Shown here: piece by piece, positions 55,804 to 63,294 of the stretch
Layout of the letters: each line of letters opens with the position of its first letter
How positions within the stretch are numbered: the stretch's first letter is position 1
Origin: Alteromonas sp. C1M14
GTDB lineage: Bacteria > Pseudomonadota > Gammaproteobacteria > Enterobacterales > Alteromonadaceae
Length of the DNA stretch: 64,000 bases
Direction: 5' to 3'
Assembly: GCF_018860965.1 (NCBI RefSeq)
Contig: NZ_JAHKQF010000008.1
Coordinates: forward strand, 496,001 to 560,000
Made by a program: the position numbers and the translations under genes
The notes under the pieces: model-generated
What the model was told of the DNA's origin: nothing
What the model saw: only the letters and a program-made list of their open reading frames with translations
Databases searched by the model: none

Positions 55804-56700
55804 TTATGGGCCAGTGTGCCCCAGTTTTAATGCCATATCGATGAAGGCCCTCACGAAGGGGGCATTGGCGTCAGTTTTTCTGTAACCTAAATGCAGAGAC
55901 TTGGCCAAGCCCTCTTTGCCAAGCCGGGCGGTGGTGAGAGCAAGCTCTGTGTCTTGTTCTTCTACAAGCCAGCGCGGTAGGGCACCGACTCCTCTTCCTG
56001 CACTTACCATCTGCAATAATATCTCGGTCGTTTCAATGCACTTATGACGCTTTACACCACATCCTGCTGGGGTAAGAAAGTGAGAAAATATATCTAACCT
56101 TGAAGGTTCCACGGGGTAGGTGAACAAAACCTCGCTGCGGAGATCTTCCGGTGATACCCAGGCTTTACCCGCCAGAGGGTGGGAATGGCTCATCACCAGC
56201 ACTTGTTCGTAATCAAACACGGCTTGATAAACCACCGAGGGTAAATGCAGGGGATCGGGGGTAAGCAGTAAATCAATGTCATAGCCGTGTAGCGCTTGTA
56301 GCCCGCCAAAGGTGAATTTTTGTCTTACATCAACATCAACCCCAGGGTAAGAGAGCAGAAAAGGCCTGACGACCCTAAGTAACCACTGATAACAAGGGTG
56401 ACATTCCATGCCAATACGCAACGCCCCTTGTTTACCGTCGGCAATTTCATAAAGTTGTTCTTCTGTGTGTTCAATTTGCGGTAACACCCGCTGAGCCAGA
56501 TTCAATACCGTTGTGCCGGCATGGGTAAGACGAAGCCGTCGCCCCTCTTTTTGCCATAAAGGGGTGCCTAAAGACTGCTCTAGCTTACGCATGCTGTGAC
56601 TTAGGGCTGATTGGGTTAGGTGCATTTTTTCTGCCGCTTCGGTCAAGGTGCCATGTTCATCAATAGCGGCAATAATTTTTAGGTGATGTCGTTCAAGCAT
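55804..56700 (-). CDS. metR: LysR-type methionine regulator MetR
   Basis: About 298 aa. The HTH LTEAAEKMHLTQSALSHSMRKLE and the effector domain with GMECHPCYQWL, TYPVEPSRLDIFSHFL and GVGALPRWLVEE match MetR, which activates metE and metH using homocysteine. ATG at 56700 (MLERHHLK) fits the family N-terminus; ATG 56715 would add five residues. Neither has a strong ribosome-binding site. It is divergent from metE with a MetR box between them, the classic arrangement. Confidence 0.93.
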   Translation of the reverse strand: MLERHHLKIIAAIDEHGTLTEAAEKMHLTQSALSHSMRKLEQSLGTPLWQKEGRRLRLTHAGTTVLNLAQRVLPQIEHTEEQLYEIADGKQGALRIGMECHPCYQWLLRVVRPFLLSYPGVDVDVRQKFTFGGLQALHGYDIDLLLTPDPLHLPSVVYQAVFDYEQVLVMSHSHPLAGKAWVSPEDLRSEVLFTYPVEPSRLDIFSHFLTPAGCGVKRHKCIETTEILLQMVSAGRGVGALPRWLVEEQDTELALTTARLGKEGLAKSLHLGYRKTDANAPFVRAFIDMALKLGHTGP

Positions 56701-56705
56701 TATTA

Positions 56706-56718
56706 TGAAATTCATTCA
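56706..56718 (+). promoter_or_regulatory. MetR binding box in the metR-metE intergenic region
   Basis: TGAAATTCATTCA fits TGAA-N5-TTCA exactly. It overlaps the 5' end of metR (including an alternative start), so MetR could both activate metE and repress itself. Confidence 0.65.
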
Positions 56719-56799
56719 TTGTTTGATGAAAATATACCATTATTATTCATTGTTTTGCTAGGTTACATTGGCCACCTAACTTAACAGATGGACGGATAG

Positions 56800-59067
56800 A
56801 TGGCTAAAATACATAATTTAGGTTTCCCTCGCATTGGCGCAAAGCGTGAATTAAAGCATTTACTTGAATCGCTTTGGCGAGGTGATATTAACGAAACCAC
56901 CTTTAATGAAAAATCCAATGAACTGTGGTTGTCCAACCTTCAGCAGCAGGCGACATTAGATCATGTTCCGGTAGGCGACTTTTCGTTTTATGACCATGTG
57001 CTGGATACCAGCTTTTTGTTTGGCAACCTGCCTCAGCGTATTACGGAACAAGCGGTATCCGATCTCGACAAGTATTTTTTATTTGCTCGGGGCAAAGCAG
57101 GGCAAGATCTATGCTGTGAAAATGCAGCCGGTGAAATGACTAAATGGTTCGATACAAACTATCATTATATTGTCCCTGAAATTAACAAGAACACCCAGTT
57201 CTCTTTGCACCCTAAACAATTATTGCAACGTATTAAAACGGCACGGGGTCAAGGGTATGAGGTTAAGCCTGTGCTAGTGGGGCCGCTAACATATTTGTAT
57301 TTGAGCCGTAGTACAGATGAAACGTCGTTACTCGACAAGCTTCCGGATTTACTTACTCAATATGTGTTACTACTAACATCCCTCGGTGGTGCAGGTATCG
57401 AATGGGTACAGCTTGATGAGCCTATTTTATCCACCAATATTTCTTCTGAATGGAGTATGGCCTTCCGCTATGCCTATCAACGGCTGAGCGATACGCCGGT
57501 AAAAGTATTACTGGCTAATTATTTTGGTAAGTTGAATGAAAACTTATCTTTGGTGACAGAACTTCCTGTTGAAGGGCTGCACGTTGATGGTCTTCAAGGT
57601 GAGGAGGAAGTTGCCCATTTGGCTAATCACATTCAAGACAATCAGGTGTTGTCTGTCGGGGTGGTCAATGGCAGAAATATATGGAAGCAGGATCTTCGCA
57701 AAGTCTTGCGGCAGCTACAACCGCTGCAGCAAAAGCTTGAAAATAGGCTTTGGCTGGCACCGACGTGTTCATTACTGCATGTACCTGTGGATGTTACCTC
57801 CGAAGACCAACTTACAGACGGCTTAGCCAATCGATTGTCTTTTGCAGTACAAAAAATTAAAGAACTGGAAATACTCAGAGAAGGACTGAATCGTGGTGAA
57901 GCGGCAGTAGAAGATGCGTTAACCGCTTCTGATGCAATTGCAGAACAGGCTGGTACCAAGCTGGCATACAACCCCTTGTTGGACAATGATGAACCCTGCC
58001 TGCACCGCAGCACACCGTTCGACGAAAGGTATGCTGCCCAACAGAGCAAACTTAAATTACCTTTATTGCCAACCACCACCATAGGCTCGTTCCCTCAAAC
58101 TCAGGATATTCGTAAAGTTCGTGCCCAATACCGCCACGGCGATCTAGATGAAGCTCAATATAAAGAGTTTATCGAGGCGCAAATTAAACTGTGCATTAAA
58201 CAACAAGTTAATCTTGGACTAGACGTATTAGTACACGGTGAAGCCGAACGCAATGATATGGTTGAGTATTTTGGGGAGCTCCTTGAAGGAATTGCCGTTA
58301 GCCGCTTTGGCTGGGTACAAAGCTATGGGTCTCGCTGTGTTAAGCCACCGATCATTCATGGCGATATTACGCGGCCGGTTCCTATGACCGTAGAATGGTT
58401 GGCCTATGCACAGAGTCTCACAGACAAGCCGGTAAAAGGCATGTTAACCGGGCCTGTTACCATTATTAATTGGTCATTTGTCAGAGACGATATTCCCCAA
58501 TCAGATGTGGCGTATCAACTTGCCAATGCCTTGCGTGATGAAATTGCTGATCTGGAAACGGCAGGAATTAAGATTGTGCAAGTTGACGAGGCCGCTTTAA
58601 GAGAAGGGTTGCCATTGCGCCAGGAACACAAAGAGGCGTATCTGCAGTGGGCGGTGAATGCCTTTAAACTTGCCACTTCTTCGGTATCCGCCGAAACCCA
58701 GATCCATACCCATATGTGTTATAGCGAGTTTAGCGATATTATTGATGCCATAGCGAGAATGGATGCCGACGTGGTGACTATAGAAACCGCTCGCTCTCAT
58801 CTTACTTTGCTGGATGCGTTTAAGTGCACCGCGTACCCCAATGCCATTGGGCCAGGGGTTTATGATATTCATTCGCCAGCGTGCCCAGCAACCGAGACCA
58901 TCGGCAATCTCATTGAGACCCTCGTTGATATTTTACCGGTGGAAAAACTATGGATAAATCCAGACTGTGGTCTAAAAACCCGTCAATGGTCAGAAGTGCT
59001 TCCAGCGCTTTCAAACATGGTAAGCGCAACAGAGTTATGGCGGCAAAAACTTACTCAAACTGCTTAG
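56800..59067 (+). CDS. metE: Cobalamin-independent methionine synthase MetE
   Basis: 755 aa, transfers a methyl group from methyltetrahydropteroyl-polyglutamate to homocysteine. The N-terminal copy starts NLGFPRIGAKRELKHLLESL; the C-terminal catalytic half starts LPTTTIGSFPQTQDIR. The zinc ligands H638, C640, E662 and C723 are all present (HTHMC, VVTIETARS, NPDCGL), matching E. coli 641/643/665/726. Oxidation-prone and costly, it normally substitutes for MetH when B12 is lacking. A terminator follows at once. Confidence 0.96.
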   Translation: MAKIHNLGFPRIGAKRELKHLLESLWRGDINETTFNEKSNELWLSNLQQQATLDHVPVGDFSFYDHVLDTSFLFGNLPQRITEQAVSDLDKYFLFARGKAGQDLCCENAAGEMTKWFDTNYHYIVPEINKNTQFSLHPKQLLQRIKTARGQGYEVKPVLVGPLTYLYLSRSTDETSLLDKLPDLLTQYVLLLTSLGGAGIEWVQLDEPILSTNISSEWSMAFRYAYQRLSDTPVKVLLANYFGKLNENLSLVTELPVEGLHVDGLQGEEEVAHLANHIQDNQVLSVGVVNGRNIWKQDLRKVLRQLQPLQQKLENRLWLAPTCSLLHVPVDVTSEDQLTDGLANRLSFAVQKIKELEILREGLNRGEAAVEDALTASDAIAEQAGTKLAYNPLLDNDEPCLHRSTPFDERYAAQQSKLKLPLLPTTTIGSFPQTQDIRKVRAQYRHGDLDEAQYKEFIEAQIKLCIKQQVNLGLDVLVHGEAERNDMVEYFGELLEGIAVSRFGWVQSYGSRCVKPPIIHGDITRPVPMTVEWLAYAQSLTDKPVKGMLTGPVTIINWSFVRDDIPQSDVAYQLANALRDEIADLETAGIKIVQVDEAALREGLPLRQEHKEAYLQWAVNAFKLATSSVSAETQIHTHMCYSEFSDIIDAIARMDADVVTIETARSHLTLLDAFKCTAYPNAIGPGVYDIHSPACPATETIGNLIETLVDILPVEKLWINPDCGLKTRQWSEVLPALSNMVSATELWRQKLTQTA

Positions 59068-59085
59068 CTTAAAATGTAAACAGCT

Positions 59086-59118
59086 AAAAGCCCTGCCTAG
59101 GACTGGCAGGGCTTTTTT
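59086..59118 (+). terminator. Bidirectional terminator between metE and the LysR gene
   Basis: AAAAGCCCTGCC (59086-59097) pairs with GGCAGGGC plus T run (59105-59118). A/T runs on both sides let it end metE on the + strand and the convergent LysR gene on the - strand. Confidence 0.92.
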
Positions 59119-59121
59119 ATA

Positions 59122-60075
59122 TTATAACGGGGTAACATCCGTTACCGAGACTGCATTGGTGAGGCGATCGCCAATGACATTTCGCATTAAACTGGCTAAC
59201 TCTCTGAAGGTGGCCCGAGCCGGTGAAGTATTTCTCCATGCCAACATATGTTGACGGACCACAGGCATATCCGCTAATTCACACACATGCAGAGCGTCAG
59301 GATTATGCAGCTCAGAATGTACGTACAAGCCAGGCATAAATGCCATGCCCATACCCATGACTACCATTTGGCGAAGGGTATCTAAACTGGTGCCTTCGTA
59401 ATCACGATCGATATTTGCGCCTAACTGTGAGCAAATTTCTTGTACTTGATAGTGAAAGTGATGGCGATCTTCCAATGTTAGAATTTTCTGACCGCGGATT
59501 TCTTCAGGTTCGATAAACGCTCGCCCTGACATGGGGTGATCCGCAGGTAATACAAATTTCAAAGGCTCTAAAAATAGCGGTTGTACTTGAATTTGCGAAT
59601 CTTTGTTCGACATGGGGGAAAGGGTAATGTCGAATTCCCCAGATAGCAGGCCTTGCAGTAATTGTTTTGGCGCCGCTTCACGGACGTAAAATTTGAGACC
59701 GGGACGTTGCCGATGAATGTCAGGCAGTATATGTGGAAGCAGGTAGGGTCCTAACGTTGGCGGGATCCCTAGCCGATACGTGGTGGTATCCCCATCTGAC
59801 AAGGCTTGCGCCATTTCGGCAAATTGCAAAGAGGATTTTAGTACGTTTTCTGCACTATCTAATAAAGACTGCCCTTGTGCCGATAATAAGGTGCCTGAGC
59901 GGGAGCGTTCAAAAAGCGTTAATCCTAATGTGGTTTCCAAAGCACTGATCTGGCTTGTTAGCGTGGGTTGGCTAATGCCTAAAATTTGTGCAGCTCTGCG
60001 AAAGTTTAATTGTTTTGCAACGGTTACAAAGTACTTTATTTGATTCAGAGAAGGCGTTTTTCCGTTTAACAACAT
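59122..60075 (-). CDS. OxyR-like LysR regulator without the peroxidatic cysteine
   Basis: 317 aa. The HTH (NFRRAAQILGISQPTLTSQI) and effector domain (TLGPYLLPHILP, ILTLEDRHH, TSLDTLRQMVVMGMGMAFMP) track E. coli OxyR throughout. At the redox site the segment reads LEDRHHFHYQVQEIC: His206 aligns with the peroxidatic Cys199, while Cys215 aligns with Cys208. Peroxide sensing by disulfide is therefore unlikely. ATG 60075 has GAGG upstream. It is divergent from a carbonic anhydrase operon, with ATAG-N7-CTAT sites nearby, so it probably controls inorganic-carbon uptake. The effector is unknown. Confidence 0.82.
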   Translation of the reverse strand: MLLNGKTPSLNQIKYFVTVAKQLNFRRAAQILGISQPTLTSQISALETTLGLTLFERSRSGTLLSAQGQSLLDSAENVLKSSLQFAEMAQALSDGDTTTYRLGIPPTLGPYLLPHILPDIHRQRPGLKFYVREAAPKQLLQGLLSGEFDITLSPMSNKDSQIQVQPLFLEPLKFVLPADHPMSGRAFIEPEEIRGQKILTLEDRHHFHYQVQEICSQLGANIDRDYEGTSLDTLRQMVVMGMGMAFMPGLYVHSELHNPDALHVCELADMPVVRQHMLAWRNTSPARATFRELASLMRNVIGDRLTNAVSVTDVTPL

Positions 60076-60115
60076 AGTGTTGCCTCATTTCATAACTGAT
60101 GATAGCAAGCCATTG

Positions 60116-60130
60116 ATAGTAGGTGGCTAT
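60116..60130 (+). promoter_or_regulatory. ATAG-N7-CTAT operator between the LysR gene and carbonic anhydrase 1
   Basis: ATAG (60116-60119), 7 bases, CTAT (60127-60130): the core half-site of OxyR-type operators. It is 41 bases from the LysR start and about 100 from the carbonic anhydrase start. The inner T and A of the OxyR consensus are not matched. Confidence 0.5.
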
Positions 60131-60156
60131 CACCACTTGCTCTGTACTTCTATTAA

Positions 60157-60168
60157 GCTATCAGATAA
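60157..60168 (+). repeat. 12-bp element GCTATCAGATAA, copy 1
   Basis: GCTATCAGATAA here recurs exactly at 62575-62586 upstream of the second carbonic anhydrase gene, followed in both cases by CTATAAG a short distance on. The distance to the start codon is 61 bases here and 49 there, so it is likely part of a shared promoter or operator. Confidence 0.6.
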
Positions 60169-60229
60169 TCCTATAAGCATCTATTAAATTCTTTATTTAT
60201 TGTTTTCAATATTTCATTTGGAGTGATCT

Positions 60230-60877
60230 ATGGACCACGTTATTTCCGGGGTCGCGAAATTTCAACGCGATGTGTACCCCGAGAAAAAAGAAACATTTAA
60301 AAAGCTAGCGACGGGGCAGAACCCTGAAGTGCTTTTTATCACCTGCGCGGATTCGAGAATCGATCCAAATATGGTGACACAAACAGATCCCGGTGAATTA
60401 TTTATCTGTCGTAATGCTGGCAATATCGTGCCCCCACACAGCCCTCATACCGGCGGTATGACCGCTTCTATTGAGTTTGCTGTGGCAGCACTGGGCGTGA
60501 CACATATCGTGGTATGTGGGCATACAGACTGCGGAGCGATGAAAGGGGCCCTTAACCCTGAAAAGCTCGATTCCTTACCCCATGTAAGAGAATGGCTGGG
60601 CCATTGCCGCTGCGCCACCGAAGTGGTGAAAGAAAAGCACGGTAATTTAGGCAGCGAGCAACTAGGGGAAGTAACAAAAGAAAACGTGTTACAGCAGCTA
60701 CAGCACTTGCGCACGCATCCGGCTGTTGCCGCTAAATTAGCGACCAATTCCATTGCGCTTCACGGCTGGGTTTATGACATCGAGACTGGCATGATTCATT
60801 GCTATGATAGCCATACAGGCGAGTTTATCGAGATGGAAGAAGCTTACGCAGAACAAAAATTGATGGCCGGGGCATAG
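60230..60877 (+). CDS. can: Beta-carbonic anhydrase, copy 1
   Basis: 215 aa, interconverts CO2 and bicarbonate in the cytoplasm. Zinc ligands C39, H98 and C101 and the D41-R43 dyad are present (ITCADSRID and VVCGHTDCGAMKG). GGAG precedes ATG 60230. It is 13 bp before a SulP transporter, suggesting a bicarbonate uptake and hydration unit. It is very similar to the second copy at 62636 along most of its length and differs mainly at the C-terminus. It is divergent from the OxyR-like regulator. Confidence 0.94.
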   Translation: MDHVISGVAKFQRDVYPEKKETFKKLATGQNPEVLFITCADSRIDPNMVTQTDPGELFICRNAGNIVPPHSPHTGGMTASIEFAVAALGVTHIVVCGHTDCGAMKGALNPEKLDSLPHVREWLGHCRCATEVVKEKHGNLGSEQLGEVTKENVLQQLQHLRTHPAVAAKLATNSIALHGWVYDIETGMIHCYDSHTGEFIEMEEAYAEQKLMAGA

Positions 60878-60890
60878 GGGATTAACGACT

Positions 60891-62423
60891 ATGAAATTGG
60901 ACATTAGTTTTAGTGAAATAAAAAATGATTTACCCGCCAGTATTGTGGTGTTCTTCGTGGCTCTTCCGCTGTGTTTAGGCATTGCGTTGGCTTCGGGCGC
61001 CCCTTTATTTTCCGGTGTTATTTCCGGCATTATTGGTGGCATAGTGGTCGGCATGGCAAGTGGTTCACGACTTGGGGTGAGTGGGCCAGCCGCGGGTTTA
61101 GCCGTCATTGTTTTTGATGCTATAGGTACCTTAGGAAGCTGGGAAATATTTCTTTGCGCCGTGGTTTTAGCGGGTGTGTTTCAGCTTCTTTTAGGGTATT
61201 TACGTGCGGGGTTTATAGCTTACTTTTTCCCCACGTCAGTGATCACCGGTATGCTTGCCGGTATCGGTGTGCTTATCGTATTGAAACAATTACCTTATTT
61301 ATTTGGTTGGCACGCAGATTTTCTCGGTGAAGAAGCCTTTATGCAGGTCAACGGAGAAAACACTTTTACCGCCATTCAGCATGCTTTTTCTTCGGTATCA
61401 ATGACGGCGGTGGGCATTTCTGCGTTCTCCTTGGCGGTACTGATTATTTGGGATAAATACCTCACTCACAAACATAAAGCTTTTCAGTTATTGCAAGGTC
61501 CTATTGTTGTGGTGTTAATGGGCATCGTTATTTCCATGATGCTTGCACAGTCGGGTAATCCTTTAACCGGCGATCAGTTAGTTTCTTTACCTGTAATGGA
61601 CAGTTTCGAGGCATTTAAAGCTGAAATCGCGTTTCCAGCCTTGTCTGAGGTGTTCAATATTAACGTTATCACCATTGCATTAGTCATGGCTGCAGTGGCC
61701 AGTATTGAGACGCTGTTGTGCGTGGAAGCGACTGACAAATTAGATCCAGAAAAAAATACCACACCAACAAACCGAGAGCTGAAAGCCCAAGGTATTGGTA
61801 ATATTTTATCTGGTCTAGTGGGTGGTTTACCTATCACGCAGGTTATTGTTCGTAGTTCAGCGAACATTGCATTTGGTGGTAAGACCAAATTGTCTGCGAT
61901 ACTCCATGGGGTGTTTTTGTTGGTAGCCGTGTTTGCCATGGCATCGCTGTTAAATCAGATCCCGTTAGCGTCTCTGGCCGCTATTTTGGTCATTGTTGGA
62001 TATAAATTAGCTAAGCCGGCCATGTTCAAAGTCATGTATCAAACCGGTTGGGAACAATTTATTCCCTTTGTGACGACCATCACTGTGATGCTATTTACCG
62101 ACTTGCTAACAGGTGTGATTGCCGGCTTGGGTGTGAGTGTGTTCTTCACCCTTAAACATAGCTACAGAAATTGCTATCAGTTCACCGAAACCGTGAACGA
62201 AGAAGAAGGCAAGAAAATTCATCATATCGTCATGGCTGAGGAAGTCTCTTTCTTCAACAAGCCGGGTATTTTGAAAAAACTCAATTCTATTCCTGAAAAC
62301 TCAAAAGTCATCTTGGATTTCACCAAAAGTAAATCCGTTGCCTACGATGTAACAGAAATGGTTAAAGACTACCTTGACCAAGCAAGCACAAAAAATATCG
62401 TTGTAGAGATGAAACAGCTGTAG
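60891..62423 (+). CDS. SulP family anion (probable bicarbonate) transporter 1
   Basis: 510-aa polytopic membrane protein. The N-terminal transport domain (about residues 1-420, roughly 12-14 segments) includes LPLCLGIALASGAPLFSG and GVSGPAAGLAV, the SulP substrate-site region, and NILSGLVGGLPITQVIVRSS. A C-terminal STAS-like domain (KVILDFTKSKSVAYDV) follows. SulP members carry sulfate or bicarbonate; coupling to carbonic anhydrase favours bicarbonate. It ends in a strong terminator. Confidence 0.85.
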   Translation: MKLDISFSEIKNDLPASIVVFFVALPLCLGIALASGAPLFSGVISGIIGGIVVGMASGSRLGVSGPAAGLAVIVFDAIGTLGSWEIFLCAVVLAGVFQLLLGYLRAGFIAYFFPTSVITGMLAGIGVLIVLKQLPYLFGWHADFLGEEAFMQVNGENTFTAIQHAFSSVSMTAVGISAFSLAVLIIWDKYLTHKHKAFQLLQGPIVVVLMGIVISMMLAQSGNPLTGDQLVSLPVMDSFEAFKAEIAFPALSEVFNINVITIALVMAAVASIETLLCVEATDKLDPEKNTTPTNRELKAQGIGNILSGLVGGLPITQVIVRSSANIAFGGKTKLSAILHGVFLLVAVFAMASLLNQIPLASLAAILVIVGYKLAKPAMFKVMYQTGWEQFIPFVTTITVMLFTDLLTGVIAGLGVSVFFTLKHSYRNCYQFTETVNEEEGKKIHHIVMAEEVSFFNKPGILKKLNSIPENSKVILDFTKSKSVAYDVTEMVKDYLDQASTKNIVVEMKQL

Positions 62424-62454
62424 ATAGCCGTTTTACATACAAGATAACAGTAAG

Positions 62455-62485
62455 AAAAAGGGGGGAGCCATCGGCTCCCCCTTTT
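62455..62485 (+). terminator. Rho-independent terminator after SulP 1
   Basis: GGGGGAGCC (62461-62469) pairs with GGCTCCCCC (62473-62481), three-base loop, flanked by AAAA and TTTT. It separates the first carbonic anhydrase/SulP pair from the second. Confidence 0.93.
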
Positions 62486-62533
62486 GTCGTTTTTCACTCG
62501 TAAAATTCCCCACAATTCGCTATAGTTTTACTG

Positions 62534-62571
62534 ATAGCTATTATCTATCGCGAGATATAGTGTTTTTCTAT
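62534..62571 (+). promoter_or_regulatory. Double ATAG-N7-CTAT operator upstream of carbonic anhydrase 2
   Basis: ATAG-N7-CTAT at 62534-62548 and again at 62557-62571, separated by 8 bases. The first unit also matches the inner T and A of the OxyR consensus (ATAGnTnnnAnCTAT). The canonical spacing between units is 7, so it is one base longer. This is a near-complete OxyR-family tetramer site. Confidence 0.62.
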
Positions 62572-62574
62572 AAC

Positions 62575-62586
62575 GCTATCAGATAA
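62575..62586 (+). repeat. 12-bp element GCTATCAGATAA, copy 2
   Basis: Identical to 60157-60168, four bases after the double ATAG-N7-CTAT site and 49 bases before the carbonic anhydrase 2 ATG. The surrounding intergenic sequence is otherwise different, so it is not just residual duplication of the whole promoter. Confidence 0.6.
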
Positions 62587-62635
62587 GAATTCCGTCTATA
62601 AGAATGATAATAGAATGTTAATGTGGAGTAATTTT

Positions 62636-63292
62636 ATGGATCATGTCATCTCAGGTGTTGCTAAATTTCAAAAAGAAGTCTTCCCCAAGAATAAAGCAAC
62701 GTTTCAAAAACTGGCAAATGGCCAGAACCCCGAGGTCCTTTTCATCACCTGTGCCGATTCGAGAATCGACCCCAACCTCGTGACTCAAACTGGTCCGGGT
62801 GACCTTTTCATATGTCGTAATGCTGGCAATATCGTCCCACCTCACTCTGCCTATACAGGCGGAATGACGGCGTCTATTGAATTTGCCGTAGCGGCTTTGG
62901 GCGTCAGTCATATCATTGTTTGCGGGCATTCAGATTGTGGGGCAATGAAAGGTGCATTGGCACCTGACCAGTTAGATGATCTGCCTCATGTTAAAGAATG
63001 GCTTGGACACTGCCGGTGTGCCACTGAAGTAGTAAAAGAAAAAGAGGGAGAACTGTCTATCAACCAGCTAGGGGCGGTGACAAAGGAAAACGTTCTTCAG
63101 CAATTACAACATTTACGCACCCATCCAGCGGTGGCCTCTAAAGTTGCCACTGGACAGGTGCAATTACACGGCTGGATCTATGACATAGAATCTGGTGATG
63201 TACTTTGTCACTGTGAACAAAGCAACGAATTTAAATTGCTTGCAGACGTTTATGGCGAAAAGCCATTCTCGAAATCAGGTAAGGAAGCATAA
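62636..63292 (+). CDS. can: Beta-carbonic anhydrase, copy 2
   Basis: 218 aa, with the same zinc-site motifs as copy 1 (ITCADSRID, IVCGHSDCGAMKG). ATG 62636 begins MDHVISGVAKFQ exactly as copy 1 and has GGAG upstream; the ATG 62615 in the same frame would add seven residues with no homology. High similarity to copy 1 indicates duplication. It is 2 bp before the next SulP gene. Confidence 0.94.
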   Translation: MDHVISGVAKFQKEVFPKNKATFQKLANGQNPEVLFITCADSRIDPNLVTQTGPGDLFICRNAGNIVPPHSAYTGGMTASIEFAVAALGVSHIIVCGHSDCGAMKGALAPDQLDDLPHVKEWLGHCRCATEVVKEKEGELSINQLGAVTKENVLQQLQHLRTHPAVASKVATGQVQLHGWIYDIESGDVLCHCEQSNEFKLLADVYGEKPFSKSGKEA

Positions 63293-63294
63293 TT

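Noticed and set aside
56785-56801. Met-box-like AGATGGAC/GGATAGAT just before metE
   Set aside because: About half of the positions match AGACGTCT, with no tandem support comparable to the metA array.
59122-60075. Annotating the LysR gene as true oxyR
   Set aside because: The peroxidatic cysteine position is His, and the neighbours are carbonic anhydrase and SulP rather than catalase, ahpC or dps.
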